A stretch of 64,000 nt of DNA from Halarcobacter ebronensis. Its GTDB lineage: Bacteria > Campylobacterota > Campylobacteria > Campylobacterales > Arcobacteraceae. Positions 55,654-64,000 of this stretch are shown one piece after another. Under the pieces are notes generated by a model. It saw only the letters and a list, made by a program, of their open reading frames with translations, was not told where the DNA came from and did no database searches. A program made the position numbers and the translations under genes. The stretch lies in contig NZ_CP053836.1 of NCBI RefSeq assembly GCF_013201825.1, positions 2,480,001 to 2,544,000 of the forward strand, read 5' to 3'. The stretch's first letter is position 1, and the number at the start of each line of letters is the position of its first letter.

Positions 55654-56400
55654 CTAATAAATCACTTTTTTTTCTCCTTTATAATCTATTAGCTCAATAT
55701 CTACACCATATGCACTGCTTAGTATCTTTTCATTAATTTCATTTTTATCTCCATAAAATATATTCTCTCCATCTTTCAAAAGTAAAATTTTATCTGCATA
55801 TTTAAAAGCAAGGTTCAAATCGTGCAATACTACAAAAGTTGTTATCTTTTTCTGCTTTGTCATTTTTTTCGTAATATCCATAATCTCTAGCTGATTTTTT
55901 ATATCAAGGTGATTAATAGGCTCATCCAAAAAAAGAATATCAGATTCTTGAACTAAAGACCTTGCAATAAGCACTTTTTGAAGTTCTCCACCACTTAGAC
56001 TTAATACATTTTTATTTTTTAACCTACTTAAATGAAGTTCATCCATTATTTTTTCACACTTTTCATAATCTGATTTTTTAGGGAAAAACTTCATATGTGG
56101 TTTCCTTCCTAATAAAATACAATCTTCCACACTACAAGATACTGCTTTTGTGGTCTGAGGAAGATAGGAGATTAATTTAGAGAGTTCTTTGTTTTTATAG
56201 CTTTGTATACTTTTTCCTGCTAGATCTATCTGACCAGATGTAATTGGTAAAAAATTCCTTAGTAATTTTATAAATGTAGTTTTACCTGCACCATTTGGTC
56301 CAATAATTGCAGTTATTTGAGTATTTTTGGTATCTAATACTATATTTTTTAATATATGTTTGTGTTTTACTTTATAGTTTAAATTTTTTACATTAATCAC
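55654..56400 (-). CDS. ABC transporter ATPase, FepC/BtuD type
   Basis: 248 aa. Walker A GPNGAGKTT, Q-loop YLPQTT, signature LSGGELQK and Walker B ILFLDEPINHLD. It provides energy for uptake of an iron chelate, haem or corrinoid through the FecCD permease with which it overlaps by 8 bp. Confidence 0.93.
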   Translation of the reverse strand: MINVKNLNYKVKHKHILKNIVLDTKNTQITAIIGPNGAGKTTFIKLLRNFLPITSGQIDLAGKSIQSYKNKELSKLISYLPQTTKAVSCSVEDCILLGRKPHMKFFPKKSDYEKCEKIMDELHLSRLKNKNVLSLSGGELQKVLIARSLVQESDILFLDEPINHLDIKNQLEIMDITKKMTKQKKITTFVVLHDLNLAFKYADKILLLKDGENIFYGDKNEINEKILSSAYGVDIELIDYKGEKKVIY

Positions 56401-57409
56401 GCATTGACCTTTTTATAAGAATAAATAAAAATAGAGGTACACCTGCAAAAGCAGTTAATATACCAACGGGTAAAGATATTGGTGATAGTATTTGCTTTGC
56501 TAATAAATCAGATGCCATTAGAAAAATTCCCCCTAAAAAAGAAGAAGCGAAAAATAGAAAATGGTGTTTAGGATTCTCAAAAAGTAGTTTAATAATATGG
56601 GGTGCAATAAGCCCTACAAATCCTATTATTCCATAAAATGCCGTCGCAATTGCAGCAAGAATTGAAGAGAATAATAAAGAGTAGATTCTTAAAGTCCAAA
56701 CTTTAACTCCTAAACTTTTTGCATGGGTATCTCCCCACACTATTGCATTAAAATCCCAACCTCTTATAATTACAAAAACCATTCCTATTAGCCAAAAAGT
56801 GCATACCAAAGATATTTCTACCCATTTGCCTTTACTTAAATCCCCAAAAGTCCAAAATACTGCTGCTGCTAATTGATTATCACTAGAAAAATATTGTAAA
56901 AGCATTGTTGCTGCATTAAAAAAAGCTGCAACTGCAACACCTGCTAAAATAAGACCTTCTGAGCTTACACCTTTGATTATAGAGAATAGTAAAACTATCA
57001 TTGATGAGATAAGAGCACCTATAAATGCTCCTATTACAATATAACTAACATTTTGAAAAATTCCAAAACTAAAAGTTGCAGAACCCAAAATAATTATACT
57101 AAAAGATGCACCAAATGCAGCTCCTTGAGATAATCCTAGTGTAAAAGGTGAAGCTAGGGGATTTCTTAAAGTACTTTGTAATATTGCACCTGATAGTGCC
57201 AATACAGCACCTACACTAAATGCTGCTAGCATTCTAGGAATACGAATATTCCAGAGTAAATATGATAGATTTTCATTTGTTGATGTAAAAAAAAGTACAT
57301 TGAAAACTTCAGAAAAACTACTATTTATATATCCAACTTTTAATGTGAGCATTACTATAAAAAATGCAAATAAGATTGTTGCAATCCAAAAAGTTCTTTG
57401 AGTAATCAT
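56393..57409 (-). CDS. FecCD-family ABC permease
   Basis: 338 aa with about ten hydrophobic helices; RIPRMLAAFSVGAVLALSGAILQSTLRNPLASPFTLGLSQGAAFGAS is the FecCD signature, and GFVGLIAPHIIKLL lies near the C-terminus. Only one permease gene, so it forms a homodimer. It overlaps both neighbours (8 and 1 bp). Confidence 0.94.
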   Translation of the reverse strand: MITQRTFWIATILFAFFIVMLTLKVGYINSSFSEVFNVLFFTSTNENLSYLLWNIRIPRMLAAFSVGAVLALSGAILQSTLRNPLASPFTLGLSQGAAFGASFSIIILGSATFSFGIFQNVSYIVIGAFIGALISSMIVLLFSIIKGVSSEGLILAGVAVAAFFNAATMLLQYFSSDNQLAAAVFWTFGDLSKGKWVEISLVCTFWLIGMVFVIIRGWDFNAIVWGDTHAKSLGVKVWTLRIYSLLFSSILAAIATAFYGIIGFVGLIAPHIIKLLFENPKHHFLFFASSFLGGIFLMASDLLAKQILSPISLPVGILTAFAGVPLFLFILIKRSMRD

Positions 57410-58470
57410 TATAAAATACTTTTTAATTTTAATTTTTCATTTTCTAAATAGACCTTTTGAAATCCACCTGTATCCTCTTTAAACATATCATATAAAGGCT
57501 CTCCCACAAAAGCTTCAAATATCTCATTTGATTTTTTTATTGGATCTAAATCTTTATATTGTTTAGGATAAATTGTTTTTGCTATAAAAAAACTATTAGC
57601 AAGCATTTGATCTATATTAATATAATAAAAAGTGTTTGCTAATATCAAATAAGAACTATCTTTAAATGCTTTAAGTCTTTTAAAATAGCTTTTATCCTTA
57701 TTAAACTCTTGTAATATTAACTCCCATCCTGCATTGTCCAAAAAAATTCTTGAAGGATTTTTCATTAGAAGATACTCTTTATCTATAAAAAGATGCCCCT
57801 TTTTCTGTAAATCAAAGGCAATATTTTCAACTTGTGAAAATCTAAATGGCATAAAATCAGTTTTTGTACTTGTAATACCTTGTAAACCTTTATATGCAAC
57901 TGCTCCAATATAGGCTCTACTTCTTTTTTCAACTCTTTTAAACTCTTTTTGCAAGTTTTTTATATAGCTAATTAAACTCTCTGCTCTATTCTGTTTATTT
58001 AGAATTTTTCCCATAATCTGTAGAGATTTATAAATATCTTCAAACTCTACTGATTCTACTCCATATCCTACAACAACTACAGGAATATTTAATTGCTTTG
58101 ATAATAGATCTGCTTCGCTCTTATCTTGAACAATAGTAAAAATCACATCAGGTCTAAGGGTTATTATTGCTTCTAGATTTGGTCGTTTTGCTTTTCCACC
58201 CTGCCCTACAATAGGAAGACTTTTTATTTTATTCCTATTTACATAGGTGTAAGCTCTTTTTTTTACATCTTTTAACTCTATAGCCTCTATACCAATAACC
58301 TTATCAACTGAATTTAAATAGGTAACATAACTTAGACTAGTACCTAAAGCAATAACTCTATTTGCAGGTTTTTCAAGGCTTACCTCTCTATTTAATAAAT
58401 CCGTTACAGTTAGGGCAAAAGCTGGCAAACTAAATAAAAACATAAATAAGATATATTTTATTTTTCCCAT
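57409..58470 (-). CDS. Periplasmic binding protein, TroA/FepB type
   Basis: 353 aa with a signal peptide (1-19, ending AFA). TVTDLLNREVSLEKPANRVIALGTSLSYVTYL is the class III binding-protein start. An unusual C-terminal extension (ending FVGEPLYDMFKEDTGGF) is like that of binding proteins from tungsten/iron or corrinoid systems. It binds the metal complex delivered by the TonB receptor. The start overlaps the methyltransferase end by 13 bp. Confidence 0.9.
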   Translation of the reverse strand: MGKIKYILFMFLFSLPAFALTVTDLLNREVSLEKPANRVIALGTSLSYVTYLNSVDKVIGIEAIELKDVKKRAYTYVNRNKIKSLPIVGQGGKAKRPNLEAIITLRPDVIFTIVQDKSEADLLSKQLNIPVVVVGYGVESVEFEDIYKSLQIMGKILNKQNRAESLISYIKNLQKEFKRVEKRSRAYIGAVAYKGLQGITSTKTDFMPFRFSQVENIAFDLQKKGHLFIDKEYLLMKNPSRIFLDNAGWELILQEFNKDKSYFKRLKAFKDSSYLILANTFYYINIDQMLANSFFIAKTIYPKQYKDLDPIKKSNEIFEAFVGEPLYDMFKEDTGGFQKVYLENEKLKLKSIL

Positions 58471-59186
58471 AATATTAACTCCAATTTTACATCTAAGCTA
58501 TAGATTAACTTTCCACTCTTTTCAATTGAGATTATTATATTTTCAATCTCCATATTTGATAGGTTTATATCTGTTTTTGAAATATATTCATTTATCTGTG
58601 TAACTGCATTATCTCTACTCATCTCCCTTGTAAGAGTATCTTCAAATATTGTTGATTTATACTCAATACTCTCTTTTTCAAGCCATTTTTTAAAAGCTGT
58701 TGTATCATCAAATTTTCTAAACTCTATATTTGGATAGATTTTTAAAATCTCATTTTGAATATTTGATCTCTTTACTCCTGCCCACCCCAAATATGCTACA
58801 TATTTATTTGAATAGTCTGCCATTTTTTTGTAATCTTTTGACTCTTTTATTGCTGGTGTTTTAGAAGCAAAAACCACATCAAACTTCATCTCTTTTAAAT
58901 CTAATTCATCCCATGTGGAGTGAATGGTTTTGATATTATTCACACTATAATTTTTTGCATCTTCTTCTAATATATCTAGCATTTTAGAGGATATATCCAT
59001 TGCATACACCTCTTTAAACATTTTTCCTAAAGGAATTGTATATACTCCTGTACCACAACCAATATCAAGTAGTCTATAATCTTTGCAAATTGCACCCTCT
59101 TTATTTAATATTTCCCAAACTCTATTTTGAAAAATTTCACTATTTGGATTATATCTTGGATAATTTTCTGACTTTTTATCCCACAT
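58458..59186 (-). CDS. Class I SAM methyltransferase in metal-uptake operon
   Basis: 242 aa from ATG 59186, preceded by GAGG at 8 nt; an ATG at 59213 is also in frame but overlaps the receptor gene. Motif I LLDIGCGTGVYTIPLG, then YAMDISSKMLDIL and FDVVFASKTPAI. It lies between the receptor and binding-protein genes. It has no signal peptide, so it would act on cytoplasmic ligand. A role in modifying or releasing the imported chelate is a guess. Confidence 0.85.
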   Translation of the reverse strand: MWDKKSENYPRYNPNSEIFQNRVWEILNKEGAICKDYRLLDIGCGTGVYTIPLGKMFKEVYAMDISSKMLDILEEDAKNYSVNNIKTIHSTWDELDLKEMKFDVVFASKTPAIKESKDYKKMADYSNKYVAYLGWAGVKRSNIQNEILKIYPNIEFRKFDDTTAFKKWLEKESIEYKSTIFEDTLTREMSRDNAVTQINEYISKTDINLSNMEIENIIISIEKSGKLIYSLDVKLELILWEK

Positions 59187-59202
59187 TATTTTTTCCTCTT
59201 TT

Positions 59203-61302
59203 TTAAAATACATACTTAAAACTCGCTCCTATTATAGTACCTGCAGTTGGGTAACCAAATACCTCTTCATAATTTTCATCCATAATATTTTCTGCATAAA
59301 GTTCTACAACAGCACCTTTTGCTAACTCATATTGAACTGAAGCATCTACTGTTGTATATCCACTTAACTTTTCCACATCATCAATTGTTCTTTGATAATA
59401 TCTCTCACCTATATAAGTTACTAAAAAGTCTGTTTTTATTTTAGGAGTAACTTTCCATTCAAAGCCTGCATTTATTTTTAAATCAGGTATATAGTCTAAT
59501 TTATCCATTCTATTGTTTGGATCTAGGGCATCTCCTTCTTTTTTTGCTTCTTGATATGAAAAACCACCTTTTAGTGCAAAATAGTCATTTATCTCATAGA
59601 AACTATTCATACTAACTCCAAAAAAAGTTGCATTATCCACATTATATGCATACCTTCCCCCACTTATTGGAGTTTTAAACAATAGGTAATCATCTACATC
59701 ATAATAAAAAATAGAGGCTTGAAAGATACTTCTTCCACTAAAACTATGCCTATAAATTAAATCTAAAGCATCTGCTTTTTCTGCTTTTAGATTTTTACTT
59801 TCCAACTCACTTAAAGCATCTCTACCCACAGTATAGTGATATGCTTCTGTTGCACCAGGGGCTCTAAACATTTGGTACAAATAGATACCATAAGAGTCTT
59901 TTGCATTAGGAGTATAAACTAATCCTAGTTTTGGTGATATTTTATCTTCACTTTGAGTGAAAGTCTCACCTCCATTTGGCATGTCTATTTCATAATTATC
60001 ATATCTTGCCCCTATATTTAATTCCAGTTTTTCGTTTAAAAAGTAAGTATCTGATATAAATATTCCATCTAGTTGTATATCTGTACCTTCATTTACAATA
60101 CCTACAGAGTTATTTTTATTTCCACCTCCCCCTGCATTTCCATTGTATTGGGTATTTATAAAATTGATTACATTTTCCCCTGACCTTAAAACTCTTCTTT
60201 GGACTCCAAGTAAAATATTATGGTTATCTAATGTTATTGTTGCTTTTGACTTATATCCATAGCTTCTATCCATCTCTATATCTCTTTGCATTACTAAATC
60301 ACCATTATTTAATGAAGTACCTCCAACCAATGAGGTATCAGCATAGTTCTTTTCATCTCTATCTTCTCTATTTGCATATGCACTTAAATCAATTGTTAAG
60401 TTTTTGTTTATTGGTTGGGAGTATGCAATATCAAAAAGGTTTTTCCTTTTATTTGAGTTAGCCCCTTCTCCTACTACAGAAAAAGCTCTATTTGCACCAC
60501 TTTCTCCAGCAAAAGTTTCACCCAAAGATAGAGGATATTTATTTGATATTTTTTGATTATACAAAGGAGTATTTGGATTAGTACTCTGTCTATTTGTTTT
60601 AACTACTCCCCTTGTAGTGTCAGAATGAATAATACCTAATGATAATTCACCATCATTTGGAGTAAAATAGTATAATTTTGCCGAAATAGAGTCAGACTTA
60701 TAATCATTATTCCAAAGATATTCATCAGACTCTTGGTGACTAGCCCCAATACTTATACCAAAATTACCAAATCTTTGGGAATAACTTGTTCTAATATTGT
60801 AATAATTATCAGCATCCCAACCTCCCAATGTTCCATATATACTGAAATATGGCTTCTCTTCTGGACTTTTTGTATAAGCATTTATAACTCCACCCAAAAC
60901 ATTTCCATACTCAACTGAGCTTCCACCTTTAAGGACTTCAATTTTTTCTATATTATCCATAGAAATAGTTCCAAAATCGATATAACTTCCACCCATCTGC
61001 CCTAAAGAGTTAATATTATGTCCATCAATATTTAAAGCAATTCTATTGCCACCTTGCCCTCTTATTAATAAGGTATCTCCATTGTCTCCATAATTTGACT
61101 TTCTTTTTATAGTTATTTCAGGATCATCTTTCAAAAAATCTGCAATATTATTACTCTGCTTTTTCTCTTTTATAAGAATATTTTTATTCTTAAAATCATC
61201 CCCAACTACGTCATAAATATCTATTGTTTCATACATCATTGATTCTGCAAATGATGTTGATGATAATAAAGATATCCCCCACAAATATTTAGAATAATTC
61301 AT
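59203..61302 (-). CDS. TonB-dependent outer-membrane receptor
   Basis: 699 aa. Signal peptide (1-19), a TonB-box-like segment ETIDIYDVV near 25, plug domain with LLIRGQGGNRIALNIDGHNI and IEKIEVLKGGSSVEYGNVLGGVIN, then a long beta barrel ending VIGASFKYVF with the C-terminal aromatic. It imports an iron chelate, haem or corrinoid. A Fur-like box lies 15 bp before the start; first gene of the operon. Confidence 0.95.
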   Translation of the reverse strand: MNYSKYLWGISLLSSTSFAESMMYETIDIYDVVGDDFKNKNILIKEKKQSNNIADFLKDDPEITIKRKSNYGDNGDTLLIRGQGGNRIALNIDGHNINSLGQMGGSYIDFGTISMDNIEKIEVLKGGSSVEYGNVLGGVINAYTKSPEEKPYFSIYGTLGGWDADNYYNIRTSYSQRFGNFGISIGASHQESDEYLWNNDYKSDSISAKLYYFTPNDGELSLGIIHSDTTRGVVKTNRQSTNPNTPLYNQKISNKYPLSLGETFAGESGANRAFSVVGEGANSNKRKNLFDIAYSQPINKNLTIDLSAYANREDRDEKNYADTSLVGGTSLNNGDLVMQRDIEMDRSYGYKSKATITLDNHNILLGVQRRVLRSGENVINFINTQYNGNAGGGGNKNNSVGIVNEGTDIQLDGIFISDTYFLNEKLELNIGARYDNYEIDMPNGGETFTQSEDKISPKLGLVYTPNAKDSYGIYLYQMFRAPGATEAYHYTVGRDALSELESKNLKAEKADALDLIYRHSFSGRSIFQASIFYYDVDDYLLFKTPISGGRYAYNVDNATFFGVSMNSFYEINDYFALKGGFSYQEAKKEGDALDPNNRMDKLDYIPDLKINAGFEWKVTPKIKTDFLVTYIGERYYQRTIDDVEKLSGYTTVDASVQYELAKGAVVELYAENIMDENYEEVFGYPTAGTIIGASFKYVF

Positions 61303-61316
61303 ATCTTCTCCTATTA

Positions 61317-61331
61317 TGATAATAATTATTA
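61317..61331. promoter_or_regulatory. Candidate Fur box of the TonB operon
   Basis: TGATAATAATTATTA matches the 7-1-7 Fur pattern TGATAAT-N-ATTATCA at 14 of 15 positions (palindromic core TAATAATTATTA). It lies 15-29 bp before the receptor start. A second AT-rich TTATTA array follows at about 61351-61370. Confidence 0.65.
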
Positions 61332-61506
61332 AAATTGGTAATGAAATTTATCTTATTATTATTTAATAATTGCTTAAATACTTATTCGCATAAGTTTATT
61401 TACAGAAAATCATAAATTTTTCGTTTTATATTTTAAACTTTTAAAATAATTATTATTTTATGTGATATTAAAGTTTGTATTTGTAAGAAAAAAAAGAATA
61501 AAAGAG

Positions 61507-61530
61507 GCTCTATAGATATAAGTATAGAGC
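61507..61530. terminator. Terminator after yciI
   Basis: GCTCTATA (61507-61514) pairs with TATAGAGC (61523-61530), with T runs on both sides (long on the minus strand). It ends the minus-strand YciI transcript and could also act for plus-strand transcription. Confidence 0.7.
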
Positions 61531-61540
61531 TTTTTAGATA

Positions 61541-61828
61541 TTAATCTTTAGGAAGTAGCTTCACAGGTACGATTTGGAACTCGTCCATATTCCATACACC
61601 ATTTTGTACATATGGTTCATTTTCTAACCACTCATTTATCTCATCATCACTTTCAAAATCAACAAAAAGTGTAGAACCAACCATTTGATCCTCTTCAATT
61701 AAGGCACCTGCATTTATGATTTTACCTTCTGCTATCATTTTTTTTGCACCAGCAACATGTGCATCTCTAACTTCAAGTCTTTTTTCTAAGGCACCGTCAT
61801 TATCATAGGCTATTACTAGGTATTGCAT
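61541..61828 (-). CDS. YciI-family protein
   Basis: 95 aa from ATG 61828 behind GGAG at 6 nt; a TTG 12 bp upstream would overlap that site. MQYLVIAYDNDGALEKRLEVRDAHVAGAKKMIAEGKIINAGAL is the YCII start, with the DPY-type ENEPYVQNGVW later. YciI proteins are small dimeric proteins of unclear catalytic role. It stands alone with its own terminator. Confidence 0.92.
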   Translation of the reverse strand: MQYLVIAYDNDGALEKRLEVRDAHVAGAKKMIAEGKIINAGALIEEDQMVGSTLFVDFESDDEINEWLENEPYVQNGVWNMDEFQIVPVKLLPKD

Positions 61829-61896
61829 GGGGAACTCCAATATTAAATTTGAAAGTATTTTATCATTTAATATTTACAAAAGGTTTAAGATGAAAA

Positions 61897-62286
61897 TTAA
61901 AGATTAAAATAGTTTTCTGATAAAAGAAAAGTTATAGGGTAAATAATTGCATTTAGATATCTAAAAAGAAAGTTCATTTTTATATTTGGCATTACCTCTT
62001 CCAAAGCTATATTACTCTCTATTTTTTTTATAATATTTAGTTTTAAAGCTATATCCATAAACTTAACACCAATAATACTAAGCATTAAAAAACTGTTATT
62101 ATGTAAGTATATAACTAAAAAAAGTGAATATATAAATCCAAGATTTAATATAAAAAAAAGAAAAATGCTTTTTTTATATATTGCGTAGTTGTTGTGGATT
62201 ACTCCATATAAAGTATCTGATTTTTGCCAATTTGATTCAAAGATTTCAATGGCTATGAAGATAAGGAAAAGTGAGATTATATCCAT
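61897..62286 (-). CDS. Small membrane protein, unknown
   Basis: 129 aa with four hydrophobic segments (about 2-14, 40-60, 66-80, 107-125) and a short charged NIIKKIESNIALEEVMPN loop. No family recognised. It follows rpoC by 27 bp on the same strand, so it may be transcribed by read-through. A conserved companion of rpoC in this genus is possible but cannot be shown here. Confidence 0.6.
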   Translation of the reverse strand: MDIISLFLIFIAIEIFESNWQKSDTLYGVIHNNYAIYKKSIFLFFILNLGFIYSLFLVIYLHNNSFLMLSIIGVKFMDIALKLNIIKKIESNIALEEVMPNIKMNFLFRYLNAIIYPITFLLSENYFNL

Positions 62287-62293
62287 AGTTTTA

Positions 62294-62311
62294 TTAGGGC
62301 CTAAGCCCTAA
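62294..62311 (-). terminator. Stem-loop after rpoC
   Basis: TTAGGGC (62294-62300) and GCCCTAA (62305-62311) with a 4-nt loop start 2 bp after the rpoC stop. No strong U tract follows on the minus strand, so termination may be partial. Confidence 0.5.
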
Positions 62312-62313
62312 TA

Positions 62314-64000
<1,687 letters not shown>

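Overview
The window is a low-GC, densely coded chromosomal segment of a Campylobacterota bacterium, most likely an Arcobacter-type (Arcobacteraceae) species. The evidence is the AT-rich base composition, a glyQ-Nif3-zinc ribbon-waaA-rluA gene string that matches Helicobacter pylori HP0960-HP0956, a compact RecN, several large methyl-accepting chemotaxis proteins, and rpoC / rpsL-rpsG-fusA of epsilon type. No tRNA, rRNA or CRISPR array was recognised.

Layout: (1) 0.07-7.7 kb, minus strand: housekeeping operon (U32 protein, GT9-like protein, purE, glutaredoxin, glyQ, Nif3, zinc ribbon/coiled coil, waaA, rluA-type). (2) 7.8-16.5 kb, minus: a CZB chemoreceptor, recN-nadK, then the str operon rpsL-rpsG-fusA. 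(3) 16.5-20 kb: an unrecognised two-gene pair (soluble protein plus four-helix membrane protein) and an IS110-family element with a structured 5' noncoding region. (4) 20-31 kb: a DUF234 gene with a probable homopolymer frameshift, yaiI, two paralogous dCache chemoreceptors, ywbE, two small genes, a DUF364 protein and an orphan hybrid-sensor-like histidine kinase with two periplasmic Venus-flytrap domains. (5) 31-37 kb: hydrolase, MFS exporter, EEP nuclease/phosphatase, solitary NosD, SGNH hydrolase, Asp/Glu racemase, LysE. (6) 37.5-40.5 kb: an ECF nickel/cobalt importer (nikKMLQO-like). (7) 40.7-47.1 kb: ureidoglycolate lyase diverging from a TakP-like TRAP transporter, an oxamate amidohydrolase/gamma-glutamyltransferase-like proenzyme and a TauE/SafE permease; this reads as a ureide/oxamate or 2-oxoacid utilisation cluster. 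(8) 47.2-54.0 kb: an eight-gene lipid-modification operon (SDR, NTF2-like, MFS, lipocalin, FAD oxidoreductase, DUF1365, cyclopropane-synthase-like methyltransferase, DUF3833). (9) 54.0-55.2 kb: a small ParA plus ribbon-helix-helix protein. (10) 55.2-61.3 kb: TonB receptor, methyltransferase, periplasmic binding protein, permease, ATPase and MarR regulator, behind a Fur-like box. (11) 61.5-64 kb: YciI, a small membrane protein, and the 3' part of rpoC.

The most interesting architecture is at large scale. rpoC and rpsL, neighbours in the ancestral beta-operon/str arrangement, are separated here by about 46 kb. The same junction holds the fucose island in Campylobacter jejuni, so it looks like a repeatedly used accessory-gene site. 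Inside it, a 15-bp AT-rich repeat (TATATAAATATATAG) occurs four times, always between gene modules and in the same orientation, at 40.6, 47.1, 54.03 and 54.25 kb. The last two lie directly upstream of the ParA/RHH pair, where the centromere of a type Ib partition system would be. A chromosomal ParA/RHH module with sites spread at the borders of cargo operons is the best candidate here for something undescribed.

Functions were assigned by reading protein sequence and gene order only; no database search was run.
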